This document shows, piece by piece, positions 1-5,594 of a DNA stretch of 10,137 nucleotides. The stretch is from WGMK01 sp046047315. Its GTDB lineage: Bacteria > Hydrogenedentota > Hydrogenedentia > Hydrogenedentales > JAEUWI01. The stretch covers positions 1 to 10,137 of the forward strand of contig JBJOID010000241.1 of assembly GCA_046047315.1 (NCBI GenBank). Reading direction: 5' to 3'. The notes beneath the pieces are model-generated. The model ran no database searches. It saw only the letters and a list, made by a program, of their open reading frames with translations, and had not been told where the DNA came from. The first letter of the stretch is position 1. Each line of letters starts with the position of its first letter. The position numbers and the translations under genes were made by a program.

Positions 1-1
1 G

Positions 2-1633
2 CTCGGGGTGGTTGCGTTAAACCGGCTGGTGGCGCGCGACGGGAAGGAGCAGTCGGTCGTCTACATCCTCTTCATGGTCATGGTGGTGGTGCTGTTCACC
101 TTTGCCACGGCGGGGCGCAGCGGCTCCTATGTGGTCGGCTTCACCGATCGCACCTGGGTCGATCTGCCCATCAACCTCGCCATAACGGGTTTTCTCTGGT
201 GGGTGATTCACCGGCTAACGCAAGAGTGCTGCGTGGACAAGACCTCGGCCTCGGGTGAAATCGGCATCGTGCAGGGTACGCTGCTCTCGCTGCAGAAGGC
301 GGGTGCCCAAGCGCGGGAGTTGCCCGCCAAAATGAAGGAGGCTTCCGCGAAGAAGCACCCCGATGAGCCGTGGATATTGAGCAACACCATCGAGGCGTAT
401 GATCCGCTCGACCGGGATCGCGACGAGGCGATGAAACTGGCCCATGCGCTCGACGCCGCGGCGGCACCGCCGCCTTCGTGGAAGGAACGCCTGCCCGCGA
501 AGCACCCCGGCATCTCGGTGTTCTATGTTTCCCTGCCCGTCATGGCGGTCTTCGCGCTTGGCTATCCCGTGCTGCTGAACGGCGGCCCCAGCATGATTAC
601 CGCCGGCTATGTATTCGTTGCCACCTACACCCTCGCGGCGCTGGGGCTGCTGATGTTCACCAGTCTGCGGGGCCTGCGCGGCTATTGCCAGGAGCGCAAC
701 GTGCCCATTCCTACCGGGGTGAGCGGCTTCTGGATGGGCTTCGGCGGACTCCTCGTTGCGCTCGTGCTCTTGGGCGGGCTGCTGGGGCCCGCGCCCGGCG
801 TGCCAACCATGATGCGCGTGGGCGTTCGCGAACTGGACTACAACGCTCGCCACAGCGCTCCATGGGATTACCGCGAATACCAGAGCAGCGCCCCCACCAA
901 GCACACGGGCGAACTGGACCCCAACCTCGCGGGTGCGCAGGGGCAGGGTGAACTCGCGCCCGGCGCCGAGGCGGGCACCGAGGAACAGGAGGGCGGCGCG
1001 GCGCGCGAAGGGCAGCCCCGTTCCGCCAGTCCGCCACCGCCGCCTTCCGGCACCACAACCGAGGGCGGGGCCGCAAGCCCCTTGATGGAATTGATGAAGG
1101 CCTCCGACGTTGCGCGCGTGGCAGTCATGGCCATCGTGGGCGTGGCCGTGGCGCTGGCCCTCGTGGTCGCCTGCCTCTTTGTGTTGCAGTCGCTTGCAGC
1201 GCGACGAGGCGGGGGAGATGCGGAGCGCTTGAGCGCCCTGCGGCGTTTCCTCGAAGGGCTCAAGGCCGCCGCGCGCATGCCCGGCGCCCGGCCGTGGACC
1301 GTGCGCGTCAGCCGTGATATCGCCCGCTGCTCCGCGTTTCGCAATCCGATGGACGGGCCCATGCCCCTGCGCGAGAAGGTGCGCTATTCCTACGACGCCC
1401 TCTGCGCGCTCGCCGAAGACATGGGGCAGCCGCGCGATCCCGATCGCACACCCCATGAATTCATGGCCAGCTTTCCCGACCGTCTCGCGCCCCTGCGCGA
1501 CGAAGCCGAGGACCTCACCCGGCTCTTCGTCATCGCGGAGTATTCCAACCTCGAAATCCAGCCACGCGTGCAGGACCGGCTTCGCAGGTTCTGGATGCGC
1601 TACGACAACATGCGCCGGGGATTGTTGCGTTGA
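2..1633 (+). CDS. DUF4129-domain multi-pass membrane protein (5' end probably outside window)
   Basis: Role unknown. Numbering from the GTG at 8, hydrophobic segments lie near residues 17-36, 53-71, 169-191, 196-218, 239-262 and 369-394. A charged stretch follows the second segment, and a Gly/Glu/Pro-rich disordered linker (about 300-355) precedes the last. The cytoplasmic-type tail (about 450-515) has the DUF4129 pattern: an R-Y-SYDALCALAEDMG helix, then RTPHEF (480-485), then a helix ending FVIAEYS. DUF4129 proteins are often encoded beside MoxR ATPase, DUF58 and transglutaminase-like genes; none is visible here, so such partners would lie to the left. The frame is open to the window edge (CTC GGG precede the GTG) and too few bases remain to see a ribosome site, so the true start is likely upstream. 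It converges on the ATP-grasp gene with 16 bases between the stops. The 'HPGIS-FY' and 'VPIPTGVSGFWMG' segments recall planctomycete members, from memory of the family. Confidence 0.8.
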   Translation, partial: LGVVALNRLVARDGKEQSVVYILFMVMVVVLFTFATAGRSGSYVVGFTDRTWVDLPINLAITGFLWWVIHRLTQECCVDKTSASGEIGIVQGTLLSLQKAGAQARELPAKMKEASAKKHPDEPWILSNTIEAYDPLDRDRDEAMKLAHALDAAAAPPPSWKERLPAKHPGISVFYVSLPVMAVFALGYPVLLNGGPSMITAGYVFVATYTLAALGLLMFTSLRGLRGYCQERNVPIPTGVSGFWMGFGGLLVALVLLGGLLGPAPGVPTMMRVGVRELDYNARHSAPWDYREYQSSAPTKHTGELDPNLAGAQGQGELAPGAEAGTEEQEGGAAREGQPRSASPPPPPSGTTTEGGAASPLMELMKASDVARVAVMAIVGVAVALALVVACLFVLQSLAARRGGGDAERLSALRRFLEGLKAAARMPGARPWTVRVSRDIARCSAFRNPMDGPMPLREKVRYSYDALCALAEDMGQPRDPDRTPHEFMASFPDRLAPLRDEAEDLTRLFVIAEYSNLEIQPRVQDRLRRFWMRYDNMRRGLLR

Positions 1634-1649
1634 GTGGCGGATAAATTCC

Positions 1650-2558
1650 CTATGTACGGGCGAGCAGTGCAGCCAGCGGTGTGGCCACGTCAATGCCAGT
1701 CTTGTCTTCGAAGACGGCAAACATGGGGGAGGGATTGCACTCCAGCAGCCAAGTTTTGTCCGGCGTTCGAATGAGATCAACGCCGCTGAAGGGCATGCCG
1801 CAGATGCGGGCTGCGGAGATTGCGATAGCGGCTTCCTCCGGGGTGAGTTCCGTGGGCACGACTTCGCCCTCCTCCCGGCGGTAGTCCACTTCGGGCGAGT
1901 GAATCTCCGCCGCGCCAACGACTTCCCCATCAATCGCATAGGCGCGCACCGATGTGCCCTCAATGAATTGCTGAAAGAGCACCGGCGCGGCTGCAAGATG
2001 CTCCATCCGCTGGGGGAGCAAATCCTCCGTCTCGACCAGGCGCACCGTGGCGCCGCCCGCCAAGGGCTTGTAGACCGTCGCGCCAACTTCCTTGGTGAAG
2101 GCCCTAAGAGTCGCGGGATCATTCGAAGCCAGCCATCGCGGCACGGGCAGTCCCGCCCGTTCCAGCATGGCCAATTGAAGCGGTTTGCGGCTGTGCTGCG
2201 CGTTCGCCGCCGGGCTGTTCACCAGGCGAACCCCCTGGGATTCCCAATCCAGCAGCAGGCTTTCCAGCAGCGCGCGCTTCTCCTCCATCGCCGCAATCAC
2301 GCGCCTCGGGCGTTGCTCGAGCAGTTCAGCCAAGCTGGGCATGAGCGGGTGGCAGGCCAGACCCCGCACGTAGGCCGCATGCGGCAGAGGTGTCAAGCGG
2401 CCCGCGATGGAAAGCCCTTCGAACCCAAAGGCGAGCCGAGTCTCGCCCGGAAAGGTCGCGGCATCTAAAACAAAGTGCGCGCTGCCGAGACGCTCCAACG
2501 CCCCGGCAACGCGGGAAAGCTGCGGGTCGCCGGGCGACCCCACCAAGGCGACCGCCAT
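1650..2558 (-). CDS. ATP-grasp peptide ligase, graspetide (plesiocin-type) macrocyclase
   Basis: Predicted cytoplasmic ATP-dependent ligase that activates Glu side-chain carboxylates of the adjacent precursor and joins them to Thr hydroxyls as esters. The 302-residue product has the RimK/MvdD-like ATP-grasp layout. An N-terminal pre-ATP-grasp domain (about 1-115) precedes the linker helix SRKPLQLAMLERAGLPVPRW (123-142). VYKPLAGG (162-169) follows, with K164 as the expected ATP-contacting lysine and a glycine-rich loop. QQFIEG (196-201) supplies the hinge acid, VRAYAIDG (204-211) the following strand, and GVDLI then LLECNPSPMF (271-280) the metal ligands E273 and N275. Length is close to known graspetide ligases such as MvdC, MvdD and PsnB, of about 300-330 residues. 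The ATG overlaps the precursor TGA by one base (TGATG), so translation is coupled. Assignment to graspetides rather than RimK-type glutamylation rests mainly on the precursor next door. Symbol left blank because psnB-type naming needs a database check. Confidence 0.9.
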   Translation of the reverse strand: MAVALVGSPGDPQLSRVAGALERLGSAHFVLDAATFPGETRLAFGFEGLSIAGRLTPLPHAAYVRGLACHPLMPSLAELLEQRPRRVIAAMEEKRALLESLLLDWESQGVRLVNSPAANAQHSRKPLQLAMLERAGLPVPRWLASNDPATLRAFTKEVGATVYKPLAGGATVRLVETEDLLPQRMEHLAAAPVLFQQFIEGTSVRAYAIDGEVVGAAEIHSPEVDYRREEGEVVPTELTPEEAAIAISAARICGMPFSGVDLIRTPDKTWLLECNPSPMFAVFEDKTGIDVATPLAALLART

Positions 2559-2728
2559 CAGGCCGACGAGGACTCCTCGCCCACGGCCAGCGTGGTCACC
2601 TTCATGTCGCCCTTGTCCGACTCTTCGCCGATCGCGAGCGTCGTCACCAGTCCGCCCGTGTCGGCGGGCAGCGGGCGCTCCAGTTCCTCAATGAACAGGG
2701 TTCGGGTAAGCGGGTGTACCTTCTTCAT
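2558..2728 (-). CDS. Graspetide precursor peptide, plesiocin-like, two TTxxxxEE cores
   Basis: A 56-residue acidic peptide directly upstream of the ATP-grasp ligase. Residues 11-16 read LFIEEL, one residue from the LFIEDL leader motif known to be recognised by the plesiocin ligase PsnB. Residues 29-36 (TTLAIGEE) and 45-52 (TTLAVGEE) each fit TTxxxxEE, the core of group 2 graspetides, where two Thr-Glu ester bonds make a hairpin-like bicycle. The repeats start 16 residues apart, joined by a short SDKGDMK linker, and the peptide ends in SSSA. The mature product is therefore predicted to hold two bicycles and four esters, a loss of four waters (about 72 Da). The ATG at 2728 has AGGAGA six to eight bases upstream. 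The TGA overlaps the ligase ATG by one base. Plesiocin itself has four repeats, so this is a shorter relative. Modification, leader cleavage site and activity are inference; none can be read from the DNA. Confidence 0.92.
   Translation of the reverse strand: MKKVHPLTRTLFIEELERPLPADTGGLVTTLAIGEESDKGDMKVTTLAVGEESSSA
2573..2644 (-). repeat. Tandem graspetide core repeats (2 x TTxxxxEE, 48-base period)
   Basis: Core 1 is at 2621-2644 and core 2 at 2573-2596, with starts 48 bases apart. Comparing the ten-codon units VTTLAIGEES and VTTLAVGEES, I count seven base differences in 30. All are synonymous except the two that make the Ile/Val change. The protein motif is therefore kept while the DNA has drifted, which is what selection on the modified core would leave. 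Confidence 0.85.
2681..2698 (-). other. Leader recognition motif LFIEEL in precursor
   Basis: Codons 11-16 of the precursor encode LFIEEL. In plesiocin precursors the equivalent conserved motif is LFIEDL and is bound by the ATP-grasp ligase. The only difference here is Asp to Glu, a conservative change. It sits 12 residues before the first core Thr, giving a short leader of about 28 residues. Confidence 0.8.
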
Positions 2729-2734
2729 CGCGAA

Positions 2735-2742
2735 TCTCTCCT
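2735..2742 (-). promoter_or_regulatory. Ribosome binding site of graspetide precursor
   Basis: On the minus strand AGGAGAGA lies at 2742-2735, six bases before the ATG at 2728. It is a strong Shine-Dalgarno sequence with good spacing. It supports the 56-residue ORF as a translated gene. Confidence 0.75.
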
Positions 2743-2766
2743 ATGCCCGAGGCATTGCCCATGTCT

Positions 2767-2795
2767 AATCTACCATGGGCACCCTGCGCCGTTAC
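2767..2795 (-). promoter_or_regulatory. Weak candidate promoter close to the graspetide precursor
   Basis: On the minus strand GTAACG (2795-2790) and TAGATT (2772-2767) are 17 bases apart, a weak -35 with a fair -10. It would give a leader RNA of roughly 30 bases before the precursor ATG. It competes with the better -35 at 3036-3041. Which, if either, is used cannot be told from sequence alone. Confidence 0.2.
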
Positions 2796-2956
2796 TCTGG
2801 CAACAGTGGGGCGCGGAGGACCCAGGGGGAGGGGCCTCCGCGCACGGAGAAGAGCCTGCGAAAAACCAAGAAGACCACGACCACACGTTGCGCAATCAGC
2901 GTTTGCCCTTGCCTGTTGGTCCCTAATTTACCCCACCGGAGACCGATGTGCTCCAC
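2792..2956 (-). CDS. Doubtful small ORF upstream of the graspetide precursor
   Basis: A GTG at 2956 opens a 54-codon frame ending in TAA at 2794-2792. It encodes a basic peptide with one hydrophobic run (VVVVFLVF, residues 25-32) flanked by arginines, which would suit a single membrane segment. No Shine-Dalgarno sequence precedes the GTG and the frame crosses the GC-rich hairpin at 2811-2843. It could be a real small membrane peptide in the leader of the graspetide operon, part of a dispersed repeat, or chance. I lean to chance or repeat. Confidence 0.15.
   Translation of the reverse strand: MEHIGLRWGKLGTNRQGQTLIAQRVVVVFLVFRRLFSVRGGPSPWVLRAPLLPE
2811..2843. repeat. Perfect 9-bp inverted repeat (stable hairpin)
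   Basis: GCGCGGAGG (2811-2819) and CCTCCGCGC (2835-2843) are exact reverse complements around 15 bases. Inside the loop three further C-G pairs (2821-2823 with 2831-2833) can form after one A-G mismatch, leaving a seven-base loop. No T-run follows the stem on either strand, so a standard intrinsic terminator is unlikely. It lies about 80-115 bases before the precursor start. If transcription begins near 3006 it would sit in the leader RNA; otherwise it could be an operator. Confidence 0.6.
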
Positions 2957-3012
2957 GTTGTGAGTCGTGACTTCTTAATTTGCCGTTCAGTTCCGAAAAT
3001 ACCGTCGAGCAA

Positions 3013-3041
3013 AGCGTACCTGCAATCCCACTTTTTGTCAA
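3013..3041 (-). promoter_or_regulatory. Candidate sigma70-type promoter for the graspetide operon
   Basis: On the minus strand a consensus -35 TTGACA lies at 3041-3036. Exactly 17 bases later comes TACGCT (3018-3013), which keeps the T, A and final T of the -10 box. Transcription would begin near 3006 and leave a leader of about 280 bases before the precursor ATG, containing the hairpin at 2811-2843. The -35 and spacing are convincing; the -10 is only half consensus. Confidence 0.35.
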
Positions 3042-3163
3042 ATATTCGTCGGTATCCTGTCATAATGATTGATGAATTTGGGGCGATGGGGGTCATTCAG
3101 CGATAAAAGGATGATTATCGCAACGGGAAGTGCCCGCGAGTCGCGTATCAAATGTACTAAAAT

Positions 3164-3179
3164 GGAACTATTTTGTTCC
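3164..3179. repeat. Small inverted repeat GGAAC-N6-GTTCC
   Basis: GGAAC (3164-3168) and GTTCC (3175-3179) are reverse complements around an AT-rich six-base centre. The 16-base dyad has the size of a helix-turn-helix operator. It lies about 77 bases upstream of the -35 box of the epimerase promoter. A stem of five pairs can occur by chance, so the call is weak. Confidence 0.3.
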
Positions 3180-3255
3180 CCGGAGGCCAGCTAGAGATGA
3201 GGCATTGGTCTGCTACTGGTACAACATCGAGTGCCGATAAGGCCGGCGCGGCGGG

Positions 3256-3285
3256 TTGGCAGGAAAATCCCCGTGCGGCTATACT
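3256..3285 (+). promoter_or_regulatory. Candidate sigma70-type promoter of the epimerase gene
   Basis: TTGGCA (3256-3261) and TATACT (3280-3285) are separated by 18 bases, each one mismatch or fewer away from a strong box (TTGACA and TATAAT). Transcription would begin near 3292, giving a 5' untranslated region of about 64 bases before the ATG at 3356. Confidence 0.55.
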
Positions 3286-3343
3286 CCTCCATCGACTCTG
3301 ACACTAAGGCAGGGCTTGTGCGGCATGAAGGCCGTTAGCAGCC

Positions 3344-3351
3344 GGGGAGGG
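3344..3351 (+). promoter_or_regulatory. Ribosome binding site of the epimerase gene
   Basis: GGGGAGGG ends four bases before the ATG at 3356, a strong purine-rich Shine-Dalgarno sequence. It fixes the start, which also begins the protein directly at its Rossmann strand (MRVLITGGAG). Confidence 0.7.
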
Positions 3352-3355
3352 ATAC

Positions 3356-4315
3356 ATGCGCGTATTGATCACGGGCGGCGCCGGGTTCATCGGGTCGCAC
3401 TTGTGCGACCGGCTGGTGGCGCAGGGGCATACGGTGACCGTGCTGGACGACCTGAGCACCGGCCGCTTTGAGAACATCGAGCACCTGAAGACCAAGCTCA
3501 CATGCGTGGTGGACACCTGTCTCGATGAGCGCATCGTGCGCGATCTCGTGCGCGACTGCGACGTGGTCTATCACCTGGCGGCGACAGTGGGGGTGCAGCT
3601 GGTGGTGGACAAGCCGGTCGAGACGATCGTGAACAACATCCGTGGCACGGAGGTGGTGCTGGCCGAGGCCTGCCGCTATCGCCGCCGGATGCTGATCACG
3701 TCGACGAGCGAGGTCTATGGCAAGGGCGTTCGGGATCAATTCGCGGAAGACGATGACCGGGTGATCGGGCCGACCCACCTGCACCGCTGGGGCTACGCCG
3801 CCAGCAAGGCGATAGACGAGTTCCTGGCGCTGGCTTACTGGCGCGAGAAGCGGCACCCGGTGGTGATTGCGCGGCTCTTCAACACGGTGGGTCCCCGGCA
3901 GACGGGACGCTACGGCATGGTGATTCCGAACTTTGTGCGGCAGGCGCTGCGCAATGAACCGGTCACGGTTTTCGGTGATGGCGAACAGACGCGCTGCTTC
4001 ACCTCGGTGAGCGATGTGGTGCCTGCCCTGAACGCCCTGATGGATCGCGAAGACATCAACGGCGAGGTGTTCAACATTGGCAGCGCAAACAAGATCAGCA
4101 TGGCGGATCTCGCCCGGCGGATCATCGCGCGTGCGGGCAGCACGTCGGAAATAGTCTTCGTGCCGTATGCGAAGGCCTATGGCCAGGGCTACGAGGACAT
4201 GCGCCACCGCGAGCCCTGCCTGAAGAAGGTGCAGGCGGCCATTCAGTACGAGCCGAGGGTTTCGCTGGACGAGATTCTCGACGCGGTCATCGCGGAGCAG
4301 CGGAGCCAGCTCTAG
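3356..4315 (+). CDS. NAD-dependent sugar-nucleotide epimerase/dehydratase (extended SDR)
   Basis: Predicted cytoplasmic enzyme acting on a nucleotide-linked sugar (epimerisation, dehydration or decarboxylation) for surface glycans. The 319 residues begin with the Rossmann motif TGGAGFIGSHL (6-16; G7, G10 and G13 bind NAD), followed by D31-D32 at the end of the second strand, expected to hold the adenosine ribose and prefer NAD. YHLAA (72-76), TSTSEVYG (115-122) and Y147-xxx-K151 supply the cofactor loop, the active-site Ser/Thr and the catalytic Tyr-Lys pair. FNTVGPRQ (175-182) and VFGDGEQTRCFTSVSD (205-220) are the substrate-side motifs of the UDP-glucose 4-epimerase/UDP-glucuronate decarboxylase branch. 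The exact substrate cannot be read. The ATG at 3356 follows GGGGAGGG with about five bases between. It is a single-gene unit, convergent with the next gene three bases after its stop, and divergent from the graspetide operon. Confidence 0.92.
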   Translation: MRVLITGGAGFIGSHLCDRLVAQGHTVTVLDDLSTGRFENIEHLKTKLTCVVDTCLDERIVRDLVRDCDVVYHLAATVGVQLVVDKPVETIVNNIRGTEVVLAEACRYRRRMLITSTSEVYGKGVRDQFAEDDDRVIGPTHLHRWGYAASKAIDEFLALAYWREKRHPVVIARLFNTVGPRQTGRYGMVIPNFVRQALRNEPVTVFGDGEQTRCFTSVSDVVPALNALMDREDINGEVFNIGSANKISMADLARRIIARAGSTSEIVFVPYAKAYGQGYEDMRHREPCLKKVQAAIQYEPRVSLDEILDAVIAEQRSQL

Positions 4316-4318
4316 GCT

Positions 4319-5590
4319 TCACGGCAGCGACAGCAGCAGCATGTCGTCGCCGCTGCCGTCTTCATCACGCTCGTTCATGCCCACACCATGGATGCGCACG
4401 GCGTTCTCTTCGACCCGATACTGAAAGGGCTGGCCGTTCATCGGGTCGAGGGGTACGGCTGCGAGGAAGTCCGGCGCGAGCCCTTCGAGCGATTCAGGGA
4501 ACCCGCCGCCGTACCGCTCCTGCCAGCGCCGAAGGGCCACGGTCAACACGGTGCGCTGGAAGTAGAAATCCTGCTGGGCGCCGCGCAGGAGTATCGCGGT
4601 GTTCCAGCCGATGGCCGCACGCTCATCCTGCAGGGCTTCGGCCAGGCCCGGCTGCTCACGAAGATGGGTCTCATGCCGCGATGGCGGCAAAGCGGCCAAC
4701 GGCGCGAGGGCATCGCGGTGGGCGCGCCACACCTTGGCGCGCGCGCGCGACTCGTACAGGTTGCCCACGTTACGAATGACGCGGCCGGGAGACTGGAAGC
4801 GGTCGGACTTGAACGTGAGTGTATTGTCCAGCTTGCGCCACAATTGTTCGAGCAGGGCAGCACGATCGGCGAAGGGCGGGCCAAGCTTCTCCAACTCGCC
4901 TTGCAGCCAGTCGAGGTGCGCGGCAACCTGCGGTTTGCGGGCGGCCAGCGCCAGCACGCGCATGGCATGCTCTTCCGTGGCGCGGGAGAAGAGCATCTCG
5001 CCCTCTTCCCGCCAAATCATTCGCGCCATGCGCGCGGCATCGAGCAGCACTTTGAGCCCCCGTCGCGTGGTGTCCGGGGCGTGCAGCAGCCACGCGCCGT
5101 GCCCCACGGCGGAAAGCCCCAGCGTCTCGTGTTCCGGCCAGCTCCAGCGCAAGAAGCTTGGAGGCGCCCACTGCAGGTAGTAAGGCTGCCCCAGGGCCGC
5201 CCTCATGCGTTCCACGGCCGGGCCGCACTGCGCGAGATAGTCGGCCATTGGACCCGGTACGGCCTCGTAGGTGATGCCGAGAAAGTCGCCGAGGGCGGGG
5301 TCAAAGTTTCGGTCGGGATCATAGTCGCGGGCAAGCGGACGAATGACCTCGGCTACCGCGTCGGGCATGGAGGGGAGGAGCTCTTCTGCTTCGCGCAGCC
5401 CGTTGTACGCGTTCTCGGGCGCCTCGCGGCGGGCCATGTCAAAGGTGGGGTCGTGCTTTTCGGGCAGCACCAGCGTAGGCTTGAGATTGATGAAGTTCAG
5501 CGATACGGCGAGGACCGCGAACGCGGCGACCACCCCGCCGGTGAGCAGCAGGTTGCGGCGAACGGAACTGCGCCGTTTCGAGCGGGCCAA
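4319..5590 (-). CDS. Membrane-anchored protein of unknown function, last gene of the ABC operon
   Basis: Not recognised as a named family. The 423-residue product has a basic N-terminus and one hydrophobic segment (about 13-32), so it is likely anchored in the inner membrane with the rest in the periplasm. The middle is mostly helical and charged (about 55-330). The tail (about 345-423) reads ALRRWQERYGGGFPESLEG (349-367), followed by LAPDFLAAVPLDPMNGQPFQYRV, and ends in an acidic Asp/Gly-rich stretch. Such a tail is common in planctomycete-type hypothetical proteins and resembles the end of pilin-like type II secretion proteins. The start is TTG at 5590, four bases after the permease stop. 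An AGGA lies ten bases upstream inside the permease gene and no ATG comes before residue 52, which would remove the anchor. Its place after two ABC pairs suggests a partner or accessory subunit of the transporter. That is inference. Confidence 0.75.
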   Translation of the reverse strand: MARSKRRSSVRRNLLLTGGVVAAFAVLAVSLNFINLKPTLVLPEKHDPTFDMARREAPENAYNGLREAEELLPSMPDAVAEVIRPLARDYDPDRNFDPALGDFLGITYEAVPGPMADYLAQCGPAVERMRAALGQPYYLQWAPPSFLRWSWPEHETLGLSAVGHGAWLLHAPDTTRRGLKVLLDAARMARMIWREEGEMLFSRATEEHAMRVLALAARKPQVAAHLDWLQGELEKLGPPFADRAALLEQLWRKLDNTLTFKSDRFQSPGRVIRNVGNLYESRARAKVWRAHRDALAPLAALPPSRHETHLREQPGLAEALQDERAAIGWNTAILLRGAQQDFYFQRTVLTVALRRWQERYGGGFPESLEGLAPDFLAAVPLDPMNGQPFQYRVEENAVRIHGVGMNERDEDGSGDDMLLLSLP

Positions 5591-5594
5591 GGTC

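Larger units (their letters stand above)
2729..3355. other. 627-base divergent intergenic region
   Basis: This stretch separates the leftward graspetide operon from the rightward epimerase gene. Its middle (about 2960-3180) is clearly more AT-rich than the flanking genes. It holds candidate promoters for both directions, a GC-rich hairpin at 2811-2843 and an inverted repeat at 3164-3179, each listed separately. No recognisable protein, tRNA or known riboswitch fold was seen. Two small ORFs inside it (2792-2956 on minus, 3197-3301 on plus) are doubtful. Confidence 0.6.

Noticed and set aside
1634..1649. Shared terminator between the convergent DUF4129 and ATP-grasp genes
   Set aside because: The 16-base gap holds no inverted repeat with a T-run that I could find.
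215..2122. Very long minus-strand open frame opposite the DUF4129 gene and running into the ATP-grasp gene
   Set aside because: It is Arg/His/Ala/Pro-rich with no domain, lies antisense to two well supported genes, and is an expected by-product of high GC with third-position bias.
1314..2468. Long plus-strand open frame across the DUF4129 end and the ATP-grasp gene
   Set aside because: It shadows the coding frames of both genes, has a low-complexity composition, and no ribosome site or recognisable domain was seen.
2811..2843. Hairpin as an intrinsic terminator
   Set aside because: No T-run follows the stem on either strand, and no gene ends near it.
2743..2970. 75-codon plus-strand ORF in the intergenic region
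   Set aside because: It is Arg/Pro-rich with no motif, starts inside the ribosome-site region of the oppositely directed graspetide precursor, and has no downstream partner gene.
3197..3301. 34-codon plus-strand ORF with GGAGG ten bases upstream
   Set aside because: The spacing is long, the peptide shows no feature, and it overlaps the best promoter of the epimerase gene, so it would need a separate upstream transcript.
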